Under the pieces are notes generated by a model, which was not told the origin of the DNA, made no database searches, and worked only from the letters and a program-made list of their open reading frames with translations. A program made the position numbers and the translations under genes. From positions 7,192,001 to 7,256,000 of the forward strand of contig BTRK01000001.1 of the NCBI GenBank assembly GCA_036245805.1: 64,000 nucleotides of DNA, given 5' to 3'. The DNA comes from Pristionchus mayeri. Lineage: Eukaryota > Nematoda > Chromadorea > Rhabditida > Neodiplogasteridae. Numbering within the stretch: position 1 is the first letter of the stretch; each line of letters begins with the position of its first letter. Shown here piece by piece: positions 37,813 through 49,792 of this stretch.

Positions 37813-37867
37813 GTCCTAGCGGAGTATCTAGGTTTCGCAATCACTCGTTTCGCAACTTGTTGACGTG

Positions 37868-37955
37868 TGATCTCTCTCTCTCCTTATTTCGTAACTGTTT
37901 CGCAATCCGGTCAAACGCCAGGAATTAGCGCTTTATATATAGGTATAGATATTTA
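37868..37955. repeat. Dispersed repeat end, copy of 1-95
   Basis: It shares CT-rich ATCTCTCTCTC, GTTTCGCAATCCGG and TTTATATATAGGTATAGAT with 1-95. Confidence 0.5.
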
Positions 37956-39083
37956 GACCTTCAAAATGTGGTTTGGACATGAAGTCATTACATTAAAGTT
38001 AGTATAAGTTTAGTCCATCCGTCTTCCTTGACAAGAGTCTACTTAGTCCTCCCTATTCCACTTCCTCTCTTCACTTCGTCTCTATAGCAAAGGCATGATA
38101 GATCCCTCCTCATCTCGTCTAGTCCATGAAATTCGTTCTCGGAAAGTTTCCAAAACCATCTACATCATAACTCTGCTTTGAAACGGTCACAGTAATTGAT
38201 TTCTTCAGTCTTATTAAGGCTCTTAATTGAATAGTCTGCCGGTTTTTCTTGATTTTTAGATTTTGTACTCTAGTTCGCTAATGAGATTTTGTTACCGGCC
38301 CAAATATGGTTAAGTGGGCGTGGATAGGTCTCTGAGACACGTATTTCTTGTAAATGCAGATATGTCTAACCGCATGGAAATGTTAGACCAATTATGGTAA
38401 CTTAGGTTTATATTCTATGACTGAATTTTCGCACCATCTGCAAAAAATAGCATGACCCGGGCTCATGGTTGTGAGGTCGCCGGCGGCTTGGGCAGCTATG
38501 AATGCTGATTCGCTGACATAGCCCATTTTGTGTACGTTGAGTGCTTCGGACTCCTACACGATCCATAATGGTGAAAAATCACAAAATATTACATTAAAAA
38601 TACCTGCTCCTTTTCTATAATCTTCTTCCAAATAGTTGTGTGCTCCGCAGCCACATTACGCCGTAATGGAGTAGTAGTCGAACCATCAGGCTTCGGCACC
38701 GCGTGTGTGTTTTGAAGTATTGAAAAAATTCCTTGACGCGTCGGTACTTCGCACGAAATAGTCCCAAAGAGAACTAACTATCACGAAATCGCATCGCACT
38801 AAAACCGCGAAAAGCAGGAATGAGAGTGAATACGTGATCATTTGGACTCGTCCGAACATTTTTTGCATAGAATCATTCGCATGTTCATCTGAAACAGAGC
38901 ATTTCTCACTCATTCATCGAATACCCTGATAGAAGAAGATTGGTCTCGTTCGAATCCGCAACACTGCTCAAAACCATCGAAAACCCGATAGCAAAAATTC
39001 TCACCAGTCCCAAGATCAGTCCTTTTTTGAGTCGATTTTCTTGTGAGAGGTGTGATATTATGAAATAGAAATTGTATTTTCAG
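37956..39083. other. No confident gene
   Basis: Apart from the CATAG end at 38440-38500, only a minus-strand ORF at 38913-38686 stands out. It has a hydrophobic stretch (SLSFLLFAVLV) but no homologue that I recognise and no splice support. Confidence 0.3.
38440..38500. repeat. Solo right end of a CATAG-family element
   Basis: The stretch CATGACCCGGGCTCATGGTT ... GCCGGCGGCTTGGGCAGCTATG matches the right ends of the elements at 8401 and 57327. I did not find its left partner within the window. Confidence 0.5.
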
Positions 39084-39828
39084 CAAACGGAGTCTGATAC
39101 AATATATTTCGTGTTAGATTTCTGCAATGAACTGGATCAAAGTATAGCGAGTCATTTAATCTCCGCCTCTTTCGAAACGAACGGAATCGGCAAGGTTTCC
39201 CAATACTCCCGGTCTCCCGTTCGCCACAATTTTACAGATAGCTGTGTAATATATTTGTATTTAAGGAAATCCATATCAGCCTTAATAACGAAGAAATCGA
39301 TAAGGCAATAAGTTATTTGAAGCCGATATTTCAAAACATTGAGATTACATTTGTGTGCTTAAGTACAAATTCTGCGATCGTTAATGCGTTTTTAGAATTA
39401 TTCAAGGGAAATATAGTAACTACCTTGCTAATCTCATTGAAGAAGGATGCATGCTTTGACTTGTAAGTTGTTTTGACATATAATATACGCATTAATTTAT
39501 GTGTTATTTTTAGAAACCTATGTTCAGACTTTTGTATGAAAAGCAAAGTAGACGTGCTATATACGTATGGCCTTCGTGACAAGCCAGGTACTTTAATAAT
39601 CAAACATTTAGCTATCATGGCCTATTTTTAGAAACATTCCAATTTTTTCTGCAAGTTGCCAATTTAGTGAAGAAATTGGTGTTCAGTGTTGTGAATTGGA
39701 AAGTGTCGGATAAGGGCAAACTCTCTATTATACAACAAATACTCACTCGTAAATGTGAAATTCTTTTCATCGAAGGAAAAGGCCGTGCAACCAAATTATC
39801 ATTCGCTGATGCCGTGAAACTTATCCAG
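39084..39828 (+). CDS. Unrecognised multi-exon gene, probably one frameshift
   Basis: Three splice-bounded exons are visible: 39084-39462, 39514-39587 and 39632-39828. In the first, TESDTIYFVLDFCNELDQSI shifts frame near 39260 into HISLNNEEIDKAISYLKPIF and NSAIVNAFLELFKG. The second gives NLCSDFCMKSKVDVLYTYGL, and the third ETFQFFLQVANLVKKLVFSV and KLSIIQQILTRKCEILFIEG. Splice phases agree across exons 1-3 after the shift. The Leu/Ile/Asn-rich style resembles lineage-expanded nematode proteins (for example FTH/F-box-associated), but I cannot assign it. The frameshift may mean a pseudogene, or a missed mini-intron. Confidence 0.5.
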
Positions 39829-40147
39829 GTAAATTCGAAACTATCTTTGTGAGATGAGAGAAAGATCCATAGGAGACCACCCATAATAGAACGCAGCTTA
39901 TGGGAGGAGTCGACGAATGATTTTTTGCAACCTATATTTTCAGTGAACACCTCATAGAGAGAGCTGGGTCATTTATGTAGGTCGATCCTGGTACACTTTC
40001 AGGAAAACTCCAGTCCCAAAAACTCGAAATGTTTTTCCTCGAAAAAGTACAGATCCTATTGTATTTCCAGGATGATATAGGCTTTCGGAATCGACTCTTC
40101 AAAACTGCTGAATAGCCTTAGGGCATAATAAAAATCGATATTTCATA

Positions 40148-41702
40148 TTTCATTCGGCCCGTTTGTGTAAGAATCGGGCAATTCTGAACAGATTTGGCAT
40201 GGTCCAAAAATATCAATTCCTTGTAACTCTCTGGTAAGAGGTAATCGAATGGGGGGGCGGACATTTGGGCAACGGACATTTCGGCAACGGAGCGCCCTTC
40301 CCTGGAGATTTGACGATAGCTCCTTGGAAGTTGTGTCATTGTAGCCAGTGGGCGCTACTCTACATTTGCATACATAATTCGTGTTACCAGGCGAACTTGA
40401 GTTTCACTCCATATCTATGTATAGGGGGGGTTCATGGTCCAAAATTGAGAATTTGAGAAAATCAAGGTTCGATAAACACCAAATATCGTAATCAATTCAT
40501 ATTCCAGTGTACCAGTAACTACTGTATCCCGGTAACATGTGTATCGGTTGGTTACGATATTTGGTGTTTATCTAACCATGATTTTCCAATCAAATTCTCA
40601 ATTTTGGACCATGATCCCCTATACATAGATATGGAGTAAAACTCAAGTTCGCCTGGTAACGAGAATTATGTATGCAAATGTAGAGTAGCGCGCATTGGCT
40701 ACAATGACACAACTCCCAAGGAGCTACGTCAAATCTCCAGGGAAGGGCGCTCCGCTGCCGAAATGTCCGTTGCCGAAATGTCCGCCCCACATCGAATGTG
40801 CAGAAACCGATGCGCATACTCATTTTGTTCACACACAACCTTCGTTGGCTCCACATGCCGTGATGTCAAAAGCACATTTTTTTACGTTTTCCACAACACT
40901 CGGTGAAGCAAAATTAACGCGAGTGAGGTTCCTGGGGTAATATTCGATGCCGAACTCGCCTGTCTATTTCATATTTCACTAATTATTGATTTATAATGAA
41001 CTTTTCGGAGACTGAAAACTAAACGGAGAGACTAGCATAGATCTGACAGGCATGACGAGATGATCACAAATCTGTACTCAAATGTTAGAATGCATCGGCC
41101 GCCGAAAGATTCCGGGGGGATAAATAGAGATAGCAAAAAGTGGATTCTCCGCTCTAGCCGTCTTCTTTTGCCAGAGCGAACAGGGGAAGGGAGGGAGAGA
41201 ACACGCGGAATCGAGAGAGCCGACAGAAGGTAAGAGTGCGCGACTGGAAAACAACTCAGTTTTCTCTTCCCAACTACCACTATTTGACGCCGGAATCTGT
41301 CGGCAACCGATTTTCGAGCATTTGAGCACAGATTTGTGATCGTCTCTTCATTCCGGTCAGATCTATACTAGTCTCTCCGTGTAGTTATCAGTCTCCGAAA
41401 AGTTAATTATAAATCAATAATTTTAATAATTAATTAAATATGAAATAGACAGGCGAGTTCAGCATCGAATTTTACCCCAGGAACCTCACTCGCATGAATT
41501 TTACTTCGCCGAGTGCTGTGGAAAGCGTAAAAATGTGTTTTTGACGTCACGGCATCTGGAGCCAACGAAGGCTGTGTGAGGAAAATGAGTGTGCGCATCG
41601 CTTTCAGCAAATTCGATTACCTCAGATCAGAGAGTTACAAAGAATTGATATTTTTGGGCCGTGTCAAGCTTTGTTTGAGTCTTACGCAAACGGGCTCATG
41701 AA
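40148..41702. mobile_element. Outer TIR/foldback element
   Basis: The left end GGCCCGTTTGTGTAAGA...GGCCCAAAAATATCAATTCCTTGT-type sequence (40150-40250) and the right end (41600-41702) are reverse complements. The right half 41320-41640 also pairs with 40790-41050, including AACCTCACTCGC, GTTTTCAGTCTCCGAAAAGT-type and CAGATTTGTGATC blocks. The centre (about 41090-41310) is unpaired. The left arm is interrupted by the inner element 40255-40790. There is no transposase. Confidence 0.75.
40255..40790. mobile_element. Inner foldback element with 8-bp target duplication
   Basis: Almost the whole segment is palindromic. It begins GGGGCGGACATTTGGGCAAC and ends with the reverse complement, sharing GGAGCGCCCTTCCCTGGAGA and TTGTGTCATTGTAGCC. 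ATCGAATG is present at both borders (about 40243-40250 and 40793-40800) and matches an uninterrupted site in the opposite arm of the outer element. The loop is at about 40490-40560. Confidence 0.8.
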
Positions 41703-42039
41703 GACTTCCTGATCAATCGTCGGTGATGTAGTTGTAACAGTAGGATCTCGAAATCACGATGTTGCGTGTTCGTTTACCGCTGCCGTAACTCTTTTTGCTT
41801 TTGTCGATACTACTTTAATCATGTTTTTATTACAAAAACACTTACTGATGAACACGTTCGTACAAAAGTAGCAAGATAGAAATGAGTCGCGAAAGGTACA
41901 TTACATAATTGTATATTTTTGTTTGTTTATATGCTCCAGTCACCGTCAGATGATGATCATTGAGACTTTAATCAAAAAAATCCTTACAAACTATTTCGCT
42001 GTTATAAAATGTGTATCTAAGATTGGCAAAAATATTTGC

Positions 42040-42108
42040 GGCGTCGGGGAACGAACCCGCAACATCTAGATATCAAGATCCCACTACTGCCACTACAACT
42101 CCGACGCC
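42040..42108 (-). tRNA. Degenerate tRNA-like sequence
   Basis: On the minus strand GGCGTCGG opens and CCGACGCC closes a 7-8-bp acceptor stem. GGGTTCGTTCCCC is a T-arm/B-box-like sequence, and GTAGTGGCAGTAG resembles a D-arm/A box. The anticodon arm is irregular and no anticodon can be assigned. It could be a tRNA pseudogene or a SINE head. A structure-aware search would decide. Confidence 0.3.
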
Positions 42109-42289
42109 CGATATTTAGAAATTGTGGCCAAGGGGAATCAACTCCCCTAGTACCGATTTCATTAGATCAGTTTCTTGTTGGTCATAAATGGTCATTTGAC
42201 CGAAAATTTGAAAAAAAAACATATTGTTTCCCTTTTTCAACTTTCGAAAGCGCCCTAGTGCATCAAAATTGTTTCAAGTAAGCCTATTG

Positions 42290-42830
42290 GTATATATATA
42301 TATATATATATTTTATCTACGCTCGGCGACGCAACGAAAGACGAATAATTACTTAAGTGTTATGATACAAGATGATGGACTCTCTTCACACTGAGGAAGA
42401 ATGGGAAAGGGAAGGGGGAGTGAAGGGGTATACCCTTAGATCCCTTGCGGTCTTATTCCGAAACTCAAACTTATCCCCACGGCCATTCCTTGTGAGGCCT
42501 AAATCGGCCCGTTAGTTAGACATTGGAATCTATACAGTAGTCTGCCCGCTCCATTGGTTCGGCTCCATTCTTCTGATCTTCAATGCCCATTGCGCTTTCC
42601 TTCTCAAAGCTGCGTGGCTCCAATCTCGCACTCCCGTCGTCTTGCGCAGATTCTCGTTCCTGCATGGGTCCCTCAGAGTAATACCCCACACCTTGCGCTA
42701 CATTTTCCTTTGTGTCACACTAATGCGCTCCTTTTCGCTTGCCCGCAACGCCCAGACTTATGATCCATAGAGTACTGTAGAGGAGATACAACTTTCGAGC
42801 CTCCTCTTCGTCTTAATAGGAAGAATACGA
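42290..42830 (-). mobile_element. RTE 3' fragment with TA-rich tail
   Basis: On the minus strand, translation of 42810-42540 with stops gives TVLYGS.VWALRASEKERIS, VTQRKM and RDWSHAALRRKAQWALKIRR, parallel to the C-terminal domain of the RTE at 26-28.6 kb. It ends GCGTAGATAAAATATATATA, with a run of TA repeats at 42290-42312. It contains in-frame stops and is dead. Confidence 0.75.
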
Positions 42831-42851
42831 GAAGAGAACAGAGCAGAAAGT

Positions 42852-43250
42852 TTGCTCCAAGCGGGCCATTTTTCTGAATCTAATTTCAGGAATGTTAAGA
42901 ATATTTTTCAGTTGTTCCATCACGTGGGCAAGCGTGTTGTTTTCAAATGCAATTCAACTGAGGAACCAATGTCAACAAAAATCGGGGAACTCGAAATGAG
43001 TGTCGACGGGATTGAACGCCTTGCAATCAAGCATATCGAGTATCCACCAGTGGATCTCTATTAGATCTGTATTTATCGCCACTTACGGTACTGGTCCTCC
43101 ATTGTCAATTCGTTGCGAAATACCAAGTTGTGAACTCCAATTAAATCAATTCAATGACGCCGTTTTGCTTTTAAACAAAATTTCTGACACAAATAAACAT
43201 GTATATTTTCTAAAACCGCCGGTCATTTGGTTTGCAAGGGTGCATTAATT
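42852..43250 (+). CDS. Unrecognised ORF remnant
   Basis: The frame FRNVKNIFQLFHHVGKRVVF ... IGELEMSVDGIERLAIKHIE stops at 43064. A second frame then gives LNQFNDAVLLLNKISDTNKH up to 43248. The two may be frameshifted parts of one protein similar in style to the 39-kb gene. No domain is recognised. Confidence 0.25.
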
Positions 43251-43259
43251 TTGGTGTGC

Positions 43260-44058
43260 CTTCATTACATAGGTCGTTACAAATATAAATACAAATACAA
43301 ATTTTTATTCCATCCATTCATAGTGCACATGAGGTATGGGATGATCCTTTGATGGAGTTTATGGAAGTTACCTCGCACTTTGCGATTCGTTGTGTTGGGG
43401 TCGAGGCAGTAGGGGTGGTATAACACGTGTCTTCTGAGAGATTGCATGAAAATTGTCCCCCCGAGGAACCAGCTGCAAAAGTTTGAGCAATGCTCGCAAG
43501 AAAATTATGGCAGAGTCCATAGGAGACGAGAAAACTTTTGCAATAGCGATTTGGCCTGGAACCGGCTTTTAGGCATTTTACGGTCTTCATACCGGCTCTA
43601 TCGTATATTGCTTCATTTTTGAGCTACAGTGACGGCATGGTGCTCAAAATACGCGGAAAATTATTTTAAGAAACTTTTATGTTGACACCAACTCTGTACG
43701 AATGAATCTTCATGCTCAAAATATCGAAAAACTATGTCGAAATTCATTTAAAAAAACATACTCGGCTTAGAACCCCCATTTTAGTGGTTTTTGAACACAG
43801 ATTCAGAATTTACGTACTCGAATTAGACAAGGAAAAATACTTCCGTGAATCTGTAGAGGTGTGAATAGGTCGCAAAAAGCCAAAATATGCAGCAATGTTG
43901 CAAAATCGAAATTTTCACTTTCCATTTTTGAGCATTAATCGCTCAGACTCATATTTTCTTTCAATTTTCGGTTGAAAACAGTCTCACAATCGACAATATT
44001 GTTGATTTGTCCCTGAACACTGCCACACTATCGAGTTTTTGTGAATGTCACTTTTCAA
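43260..44058. other. No recognisable gene
   Basis: A short AAATACAAATAC microsatellite lies at 43280-43305. The rest is AT-rich without supported exons. Confidence 0.35.
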
Positions 44059-47000
44059 GTGATCGTTCAGAGTCGACGCGATGGTTCTCGCTAGATCACC
44101 TCTTTCTATAGCATCTCCATTTATTCTTCACTCTCTATGATGTTTTTAAGTCGCTATGCTGCCCAGATAGTCAGGTGCCTCTGAATGGCAACAGTGAGTC
44201 AAGGTCGCACCTCAGTATAAATGTCTTCGGCCACTTTCGTTTTCACTCTTGAGCATTCACTTGTGATGACGATTCGGCGCTTGCTCTACTCGTTCCACGT
44301 ACTCTCTCGCTCCGTATGACCTGTCAGAGAGCACAGGAAATAAAGAGAGTGCATGCCGACTTGGAAACGCTAGTATTCATCGCTTCACACAATTTCTTCC
44401 TTCTCATTTTATGAGATTCAAGCTCGTATTTTCATTTCTTCTGATTCTTCAGTTCATCCTCAACGAGGCAGCACCTGTTAAAAAGGTTTTGTGTTTTCGA
44501 ACTTAAATAACGGGATATTTGCCATAAAAGGATGGAGCTTCGGATCCGAAGAGAGCGAAGGCATGCTACTTTGAAAATGGCAGTCCATCTGAAGTTCCAA
44601 GGGCGACCCACTCATGTTTCCTCCAATTGCGATGGCGATCGAATTGAGTAAGTTAAATAAAATTTCGTGATGCTAAATGATATTTCACAGCATGTCTACT
44701 CTTGCCACCAACGCTGGATCGCTGGGAGCTCCCAATGAACTCGCCTTGATACTCGCTCGTGGTGAAGGAGTCTTCCTCGATAAGAATGATGACGTGTCGA
44801 AGTGGAGGGGGAGACTTATCTGTGAAAGCTACATCCGAGAGTTATCGAGCCTCTACGAGCAACTCGAGTCACGCACTTAATCCGCTCCAAGAAAGGAAAC
44901 GTGCGATGCGGTTTTCCTCGACCTAATCATCACCGAGATGCATTCCTTCCTTGGGGAAAGCTCACATACGAACAGTCCAAAGCGATCCTTCAATCACAGG
45001 GCTATCTTCTTCACACAGGAACGCGTGAGCCATTTATTTCTTCTTCTTTTTATCTTTTTCCTTCGATGACTTGAAAATTCACAATAAAAAACCCTCATTT
45101 ATCGTAACCTTGTACAATTCACAAATATTTTATTCAAGAAGATCACATCAGAATCCTAGATCATAATGTTGATCATTATATTCATGAGATATGCTTTCAG
45201 CCCTCTGCCAGGATGACTACGAAGCATTGCGCGGTTCGTCAACTGCGGACGATGTTGCTGGAGGCGAGGCAGGAACCGTGGGTGAAGGCCAATGCGCAAT
45301 GGATATGACGGATCCGCCATTCATTCATCAAGAGCGCAAGCCCCCGGTCTCCGTCCATCCCGTGAGGAAAATGTTCTACGACTTCGCCAAAGGTATTGAG
45401 TTGTTAATTGTTTCTTAGTTATTTTCGAATAATTACATAAATTATTCAGAATGAATAGTTACCATAATTGCAGCTGCTAAAGTGAAGAGAGTCCAGTGCA
45501 AGAAGACATACTCCGAATTGGGTGTCCGTGGAAAGCGCTATCGTCTCCATGCAGCTAAGGTTCTTGGCAATCTGATCATCGAGATGCTGGCGGAGACGGA
45601 GGATGAGCAAGACCAGCTTCGGGCTGCGATCAAGGCTGCCACTGTGGGAAGACCGCCCACCATTGAAGACTCGAAGCTCATCCACGATCTGCTAACAACG
45701 GCCGCCGAGAACTTCCGTTCAGCGAGGAATGCTCAAGAGAGGGTGCAACTCCTCTCCCTTTATGCGAGGGGTATACCATACAGGTTAGAATATTAAAATC
45801 TGATATTTCCAAATCGATTTCGACGAGAAACGATTCCACCTCTTCATCTTCGCACTCTCTCGCAACTCAACCGGACTAGAGTGTTTAAAATGAAGATAAA
45901 ATGACCCGAATGACGCGCTATATTTCTAAAAATATCCCCTCGAAAAAATAGTTACCAAATCAATTTCAGACTGATGGCGGAGTACGTGGAAGGACTCTCG
46001 GAGAGAATCTGGAACGTCGCAAAGAAGCGTGCGATCGATAGTGCATCCTACACTCCACCTAACAACAGCAAGGAGCGCTACGATCCCGTTAAACTGAATT
46101 TTTTTGTCTCCTTTATTACAAGGTAAATTTAATAATATTTAAACAATAATGGTTGTACTCTAAGCCCATTTATCTTGGTCGACCTGCCTTGGGGATCCAG
46201 AAGAACTAAGGACTCCCACGGCGAGAATGTGGAGCTTCCAAATATGATCATGCGGACTGGGACTTACGAGACCATACGTCTTTATGAGAAGTGAGCGAGT
46301 TTTTTTCTTAGCTTGCTTATGGATTTATTCAGGTACATGCGAGACAGTGGAAGATCTGATTTGATCCTTTCTAATTCTACAACTTACCGCATCATGTCTC
46401 GCCTTCCTGCAATGAAGAGTCATGCCAAAAGTTGTATCGATTATTTCGAGGCCTCTGCGAGCTCTGCGAGTTGACATATTAGTTCTTTGAATAAGACCAA
46501 TGTTTTAGGCAATTCTCGACATCGAGCGAATGCTTTCCGAGCTGGAGACGATGAATTTTCTCGATCACGGAGAGGTGAATGGATTCAAGACGTCGTTTCG
46601 TCAAATAATGGAATATCTCACCGGCAATTTCAAGTATTGTTTGAATAATGAATAATTGTATTCAATTTCGTTTAGACTTCACGCCAAGCTGCAGAGTTAC
46701 TACTCAGACCACTGCTTAACATGGGGATTAAGTGATACTTCAAATACATTCCTTATCGCTCCTCACAGTCATTCTCACCAGAAGAGATGTGCTGACTGCA
46801 AGGGAATGGATGAAATCATCGAGTGACTAGCAGAACATCACTGAATCTATTGAATCTGCTTATTCCAGGAAGGTCAGCAAGACTCTGGTGGAGATCAAGG
46901 ACGAAGCGACGGGAGCGAAGAAGCAGAAGCTGGCCGAGTTCATCGTTGAGTACGGATACAACGTGAAGAAGCTGTACGAGCTGAAAGCTCACCATGCACG

Positions 47001-48790
47001 GAGTGTCTACACCTCTCTGGAAAGGAAGAGAATCATTGGCAGTCTGGAGGAAAATCAATGTTTGCCCATCTCACATTCGTTTATCGATTGGTCCCATTCA
47101 GGTTTTTTAACGGCGGATTTTGTCCAAAAATGGCTACCAGCTTTCTTCAAAGAGTCACAAAAGATGTGGTTTGGAAAGAATGGCAAATCGTGAGCAAATT
47201 ACTTTTACATAATCTCTATTGATGAATTATAGATGGCATATAACACAGTCTATGCAACTGCACTGGCAAGCTAGTACAACACTCACTCATTCACCTCCTG
47301 GATGAGCAGGAGCAGGTAGAAGAGTATTATATTTTCGCCCTATTTTATTAATTTCATTCAGAATTCTACAATTGTGGTCGCACTGTTGAATCATACTCTC
47401 TCACAACTGCACACGATGGGTATCACCGCTGTCCACCTCAGGTTAATATAGAGTTCCTTAAACATATAAATATTGCTCACATCTTGGAGTGTTATAATAT
47501 TACGACAGTATTTTTCAAAAGGAATTCTAAAACAAAACAGGCCCGAGAATAGTGTGAAATGATTGTGTTGAGGTCGGACAATGCGGCGACATACCATTCC
47601 TCGCAGACCATCGCATCCATGCCCCATCTCTCTGCTGTCAACAAGGTCGATGTGCTCTCCTGGTCTTTTAGTGAGGTCAATTCTGGTTTTCCCCTCCTGA
47701 ACCTCATCCCCATCATCGCCACGAACCAAACAACGAGGACGATGAGGAGGCCACTGGACGACCCCTATTCCACAATCCCGCTGCTGCTCATCGAGAGAGT
47801 CTCTACTACTGTAGCGTTTGTGGCGCCTCGTTTATACGCTACAGCAATCTGCTGCGGTACATCGATGGAGGGAGACACAAGATAAGGCCTGACAGAGTAA
47901 CTCTCTTCGACAAAACGCTAGGGCTCTTTAAAAGAGCGCTCGAGGATATGCAGCACGATTTGACTCTGTCTCCTCTCAATGAAGCCATCAACAAGATTCG
48001 CTCGGGATACGAACCTCCATTGCCAGAGGGATGGGCTCTCCGAGCAGAGAAGAAGGGCGGTCGACTACCAGCGAAGGCGAAGCAGCTCATCACCGAAATC
48101 TTCAACGAAAGACTGAAGAAACATCTCAAGCTGAGAGAGGACGAGGCATGGAACAACATGAGAGCAGATTTGTCGATTGCACCAGAAGACCGACTAACGA
48201 GGGAGCAAATCAAGAATCTACTCAATACCCTGCTCCAGAAGTCGAAGCAGAAGCCGAAAACTCGTGGAAGGAGAGGAATTTCGGACTCAGATGAGATGGG
48301 AGATGATGAAGAAGAGGGAGTTTTCTACGAGGAAGTGGATGTCGGAGAGGAGGATGTGTTTGTGACGGACCATGACATGCACGCTTTTATTATCAAGGAG
48401 TTGGATACTCATTTTGACGATATTAATAATTCTGTTTTTTCGGACCACAACATTGGTTTGATTGATTTTGAATAGTTGCTATATCTTACACTCCCTTGTC
48501 ATTAACGGAAATATCCACGATTATGCTTTGTACTCAGTCGATAAACACATCAGTCAGATAGCGAAAATCTAAGAGGCGGATATTTTTGCTTGCACACAAT
48601 AACGAATGAAAGCGAGAGTATGGGGGACAATTTCCAGGGTGCGACCTTGACTCACTGTTGCCATTCAGAGGCACCTGACTATCTGGGCAGCATAGCGAGT
48701 TAAAAACATCATAGAGAGTGAAGAATAAATGGAGAGGCTATAGAAAGAGGTGATCTAGCGAGAACCATCGCGTCGACTCTGAACGATCAC
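44059..48790 (+). mobile_element. 4.73-kb DNA transposon with about 150-bp TIRs
   Basis: The left TIR (44059-44211) and right TIR (48638-48790) are reverse complements. They start GTGATCGTTCAGAGTCGACG, contain CGCTATGCTGCCCAGATAGT with CAGGTGCCTCTGAATGGCAA, and end GTCAAGGTCGCACC. A spliced transposase gene fills the interior on the plus strand. No clear target-site duplication is seen next to the ends. The element is intact in outline but its gene is frameshifted. Confidence 0.85.
44394..48475 (+). pseudogene. DDE-type transposase with C2H2 finger, decayed
   Basis: Exons read: 44692-45023 (LICESYIRELSSLYEQL; a frameshift at about 44876 is followed by KGNVRCGFPRPNHH and WGKLTYEQSKAILQ), 45198-45394, 45475-45784, 45970-46121, 46208-46291, 46334-46475, 46509-46640, 46679-46820, 46870-47190 and beyond. 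Family marks are SDHCLTWGLSD ... HSHSHQKRCADCKG, FIDWSHSGFLTADFVQ, SWHITQ, the catalytic-type LRSDNAATYHSSQT with SWSFSE, a C2H2-like YYCSVCGASFIRYSN ... GGRHK, and a C-terminal GWALRAEKKGGRLPAKAKQL region ending at 48475. These match a DDE transposase family found in cnidarians, fish and nematodes. Frameshifts (44876, about 46470, about 47255) and loss after SFSE make it inactive. An ATG at 44412 would add a signal-peptide-like stretch, so the true start is doubtful. Confidence 0.7.
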
Positions 48791-49792
48791 GTGATGAGCG
48801 GGCGCTGAACAAGTTGTGAACGAGAGGAAAGAGGTTTCACCATCGTGCTAGAGATAGTGAGAAATAGGAACTAAGAGAAAGAGATGATGCACTTCCCTGG
48901 GATTTGCTGAATATTTCCGTACTTGATCAGAGCGACCTTCTCCATTAATCGGGGAAGAACGTCCTCGTTCTTATAAGAATGAATTCTATTTATGGAACAA
49001 CGTTCCTTTCAGACATCAGGTTGAAGGAATGATTCTGAAGGAATTTTAATTTGGGACTCACACTTCATCGTAAGATTTGCGCAATGTATCTTGAGTTCAG
49101 TGGAATCATTCACGATTTTAGAAGATCTATGAAATTTTATCAGAATATATCTTATTCAGTTGCTACGGTTCTGTGAACAATTTTGATTGGAATACCTCAG
49201 CTTGATACTCGGTTTAGTTTTTAAGATGAGTTAGGAAGAGTGTTCTAAGGTGTGATTCTAAACAAGTAGAAGATTGCTGCTGGATATATGGGGGGTGCGA
49301 GACATATTTTACCAAATCTAAAAGCTTGGAAGCCGTTTGTAATAACTTTGACAGGCAAAATGGTTTTCACTTTTTATTTTTCCTTCGAAATGGATGCAAG
49401 TAATGGAAAACGGAGAGGTTGAATTTGCTAGCGGTGATGGTGGTAGGCGACCCTGCAGAGGAAGATGATTAATGGAAGATGGCGGTAAACAGTATTTATA
49501 GTGGAGTGTGGAGGAAGTAGGCCGCGTGTTTATTGTGGAGTGAGCGGCAAACGACAGTGTCAGTTCACGTGCGCGAGTGAGGGGAGAGGGGAGAGAGTGG
49601 GGACAATGAATATGATTTCACAAATAGACACCCAGGAAAGACAGTCGTCGAATTCCTTGAAAAACTACCTATTCTGAAAACAACTAGGGTTTGTAATACT
49701 AGGGGAGATAGACGCCTCCCCCTTCTCGGATTGCGATATAAGGCGATGGAGAGACGTAATGAGATCGCTACTTCCAATCGTACTGACAAACC
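48791..49792. other. No recognisable gene
   Basis: No exon or repeat is recognised. This stretch separates the transposon from the GYF gene and would contain the GYF gene's 3' UTR. Confidence 0.35.

Noticed and set aside
42290..42312. TA dinucleotide run as an independent microsatellite
   Set aside because: It directly follows the GATAAA end of an RTE fragment and is better explained as its tail.
44412..44486. Signal peptide at the start of the transposase (MRFKLVFSFLLILQFIL)
   Set aside because: A secreted transposase makes no sense. This is probably chance, or a remnant unrelated to the transposase start.
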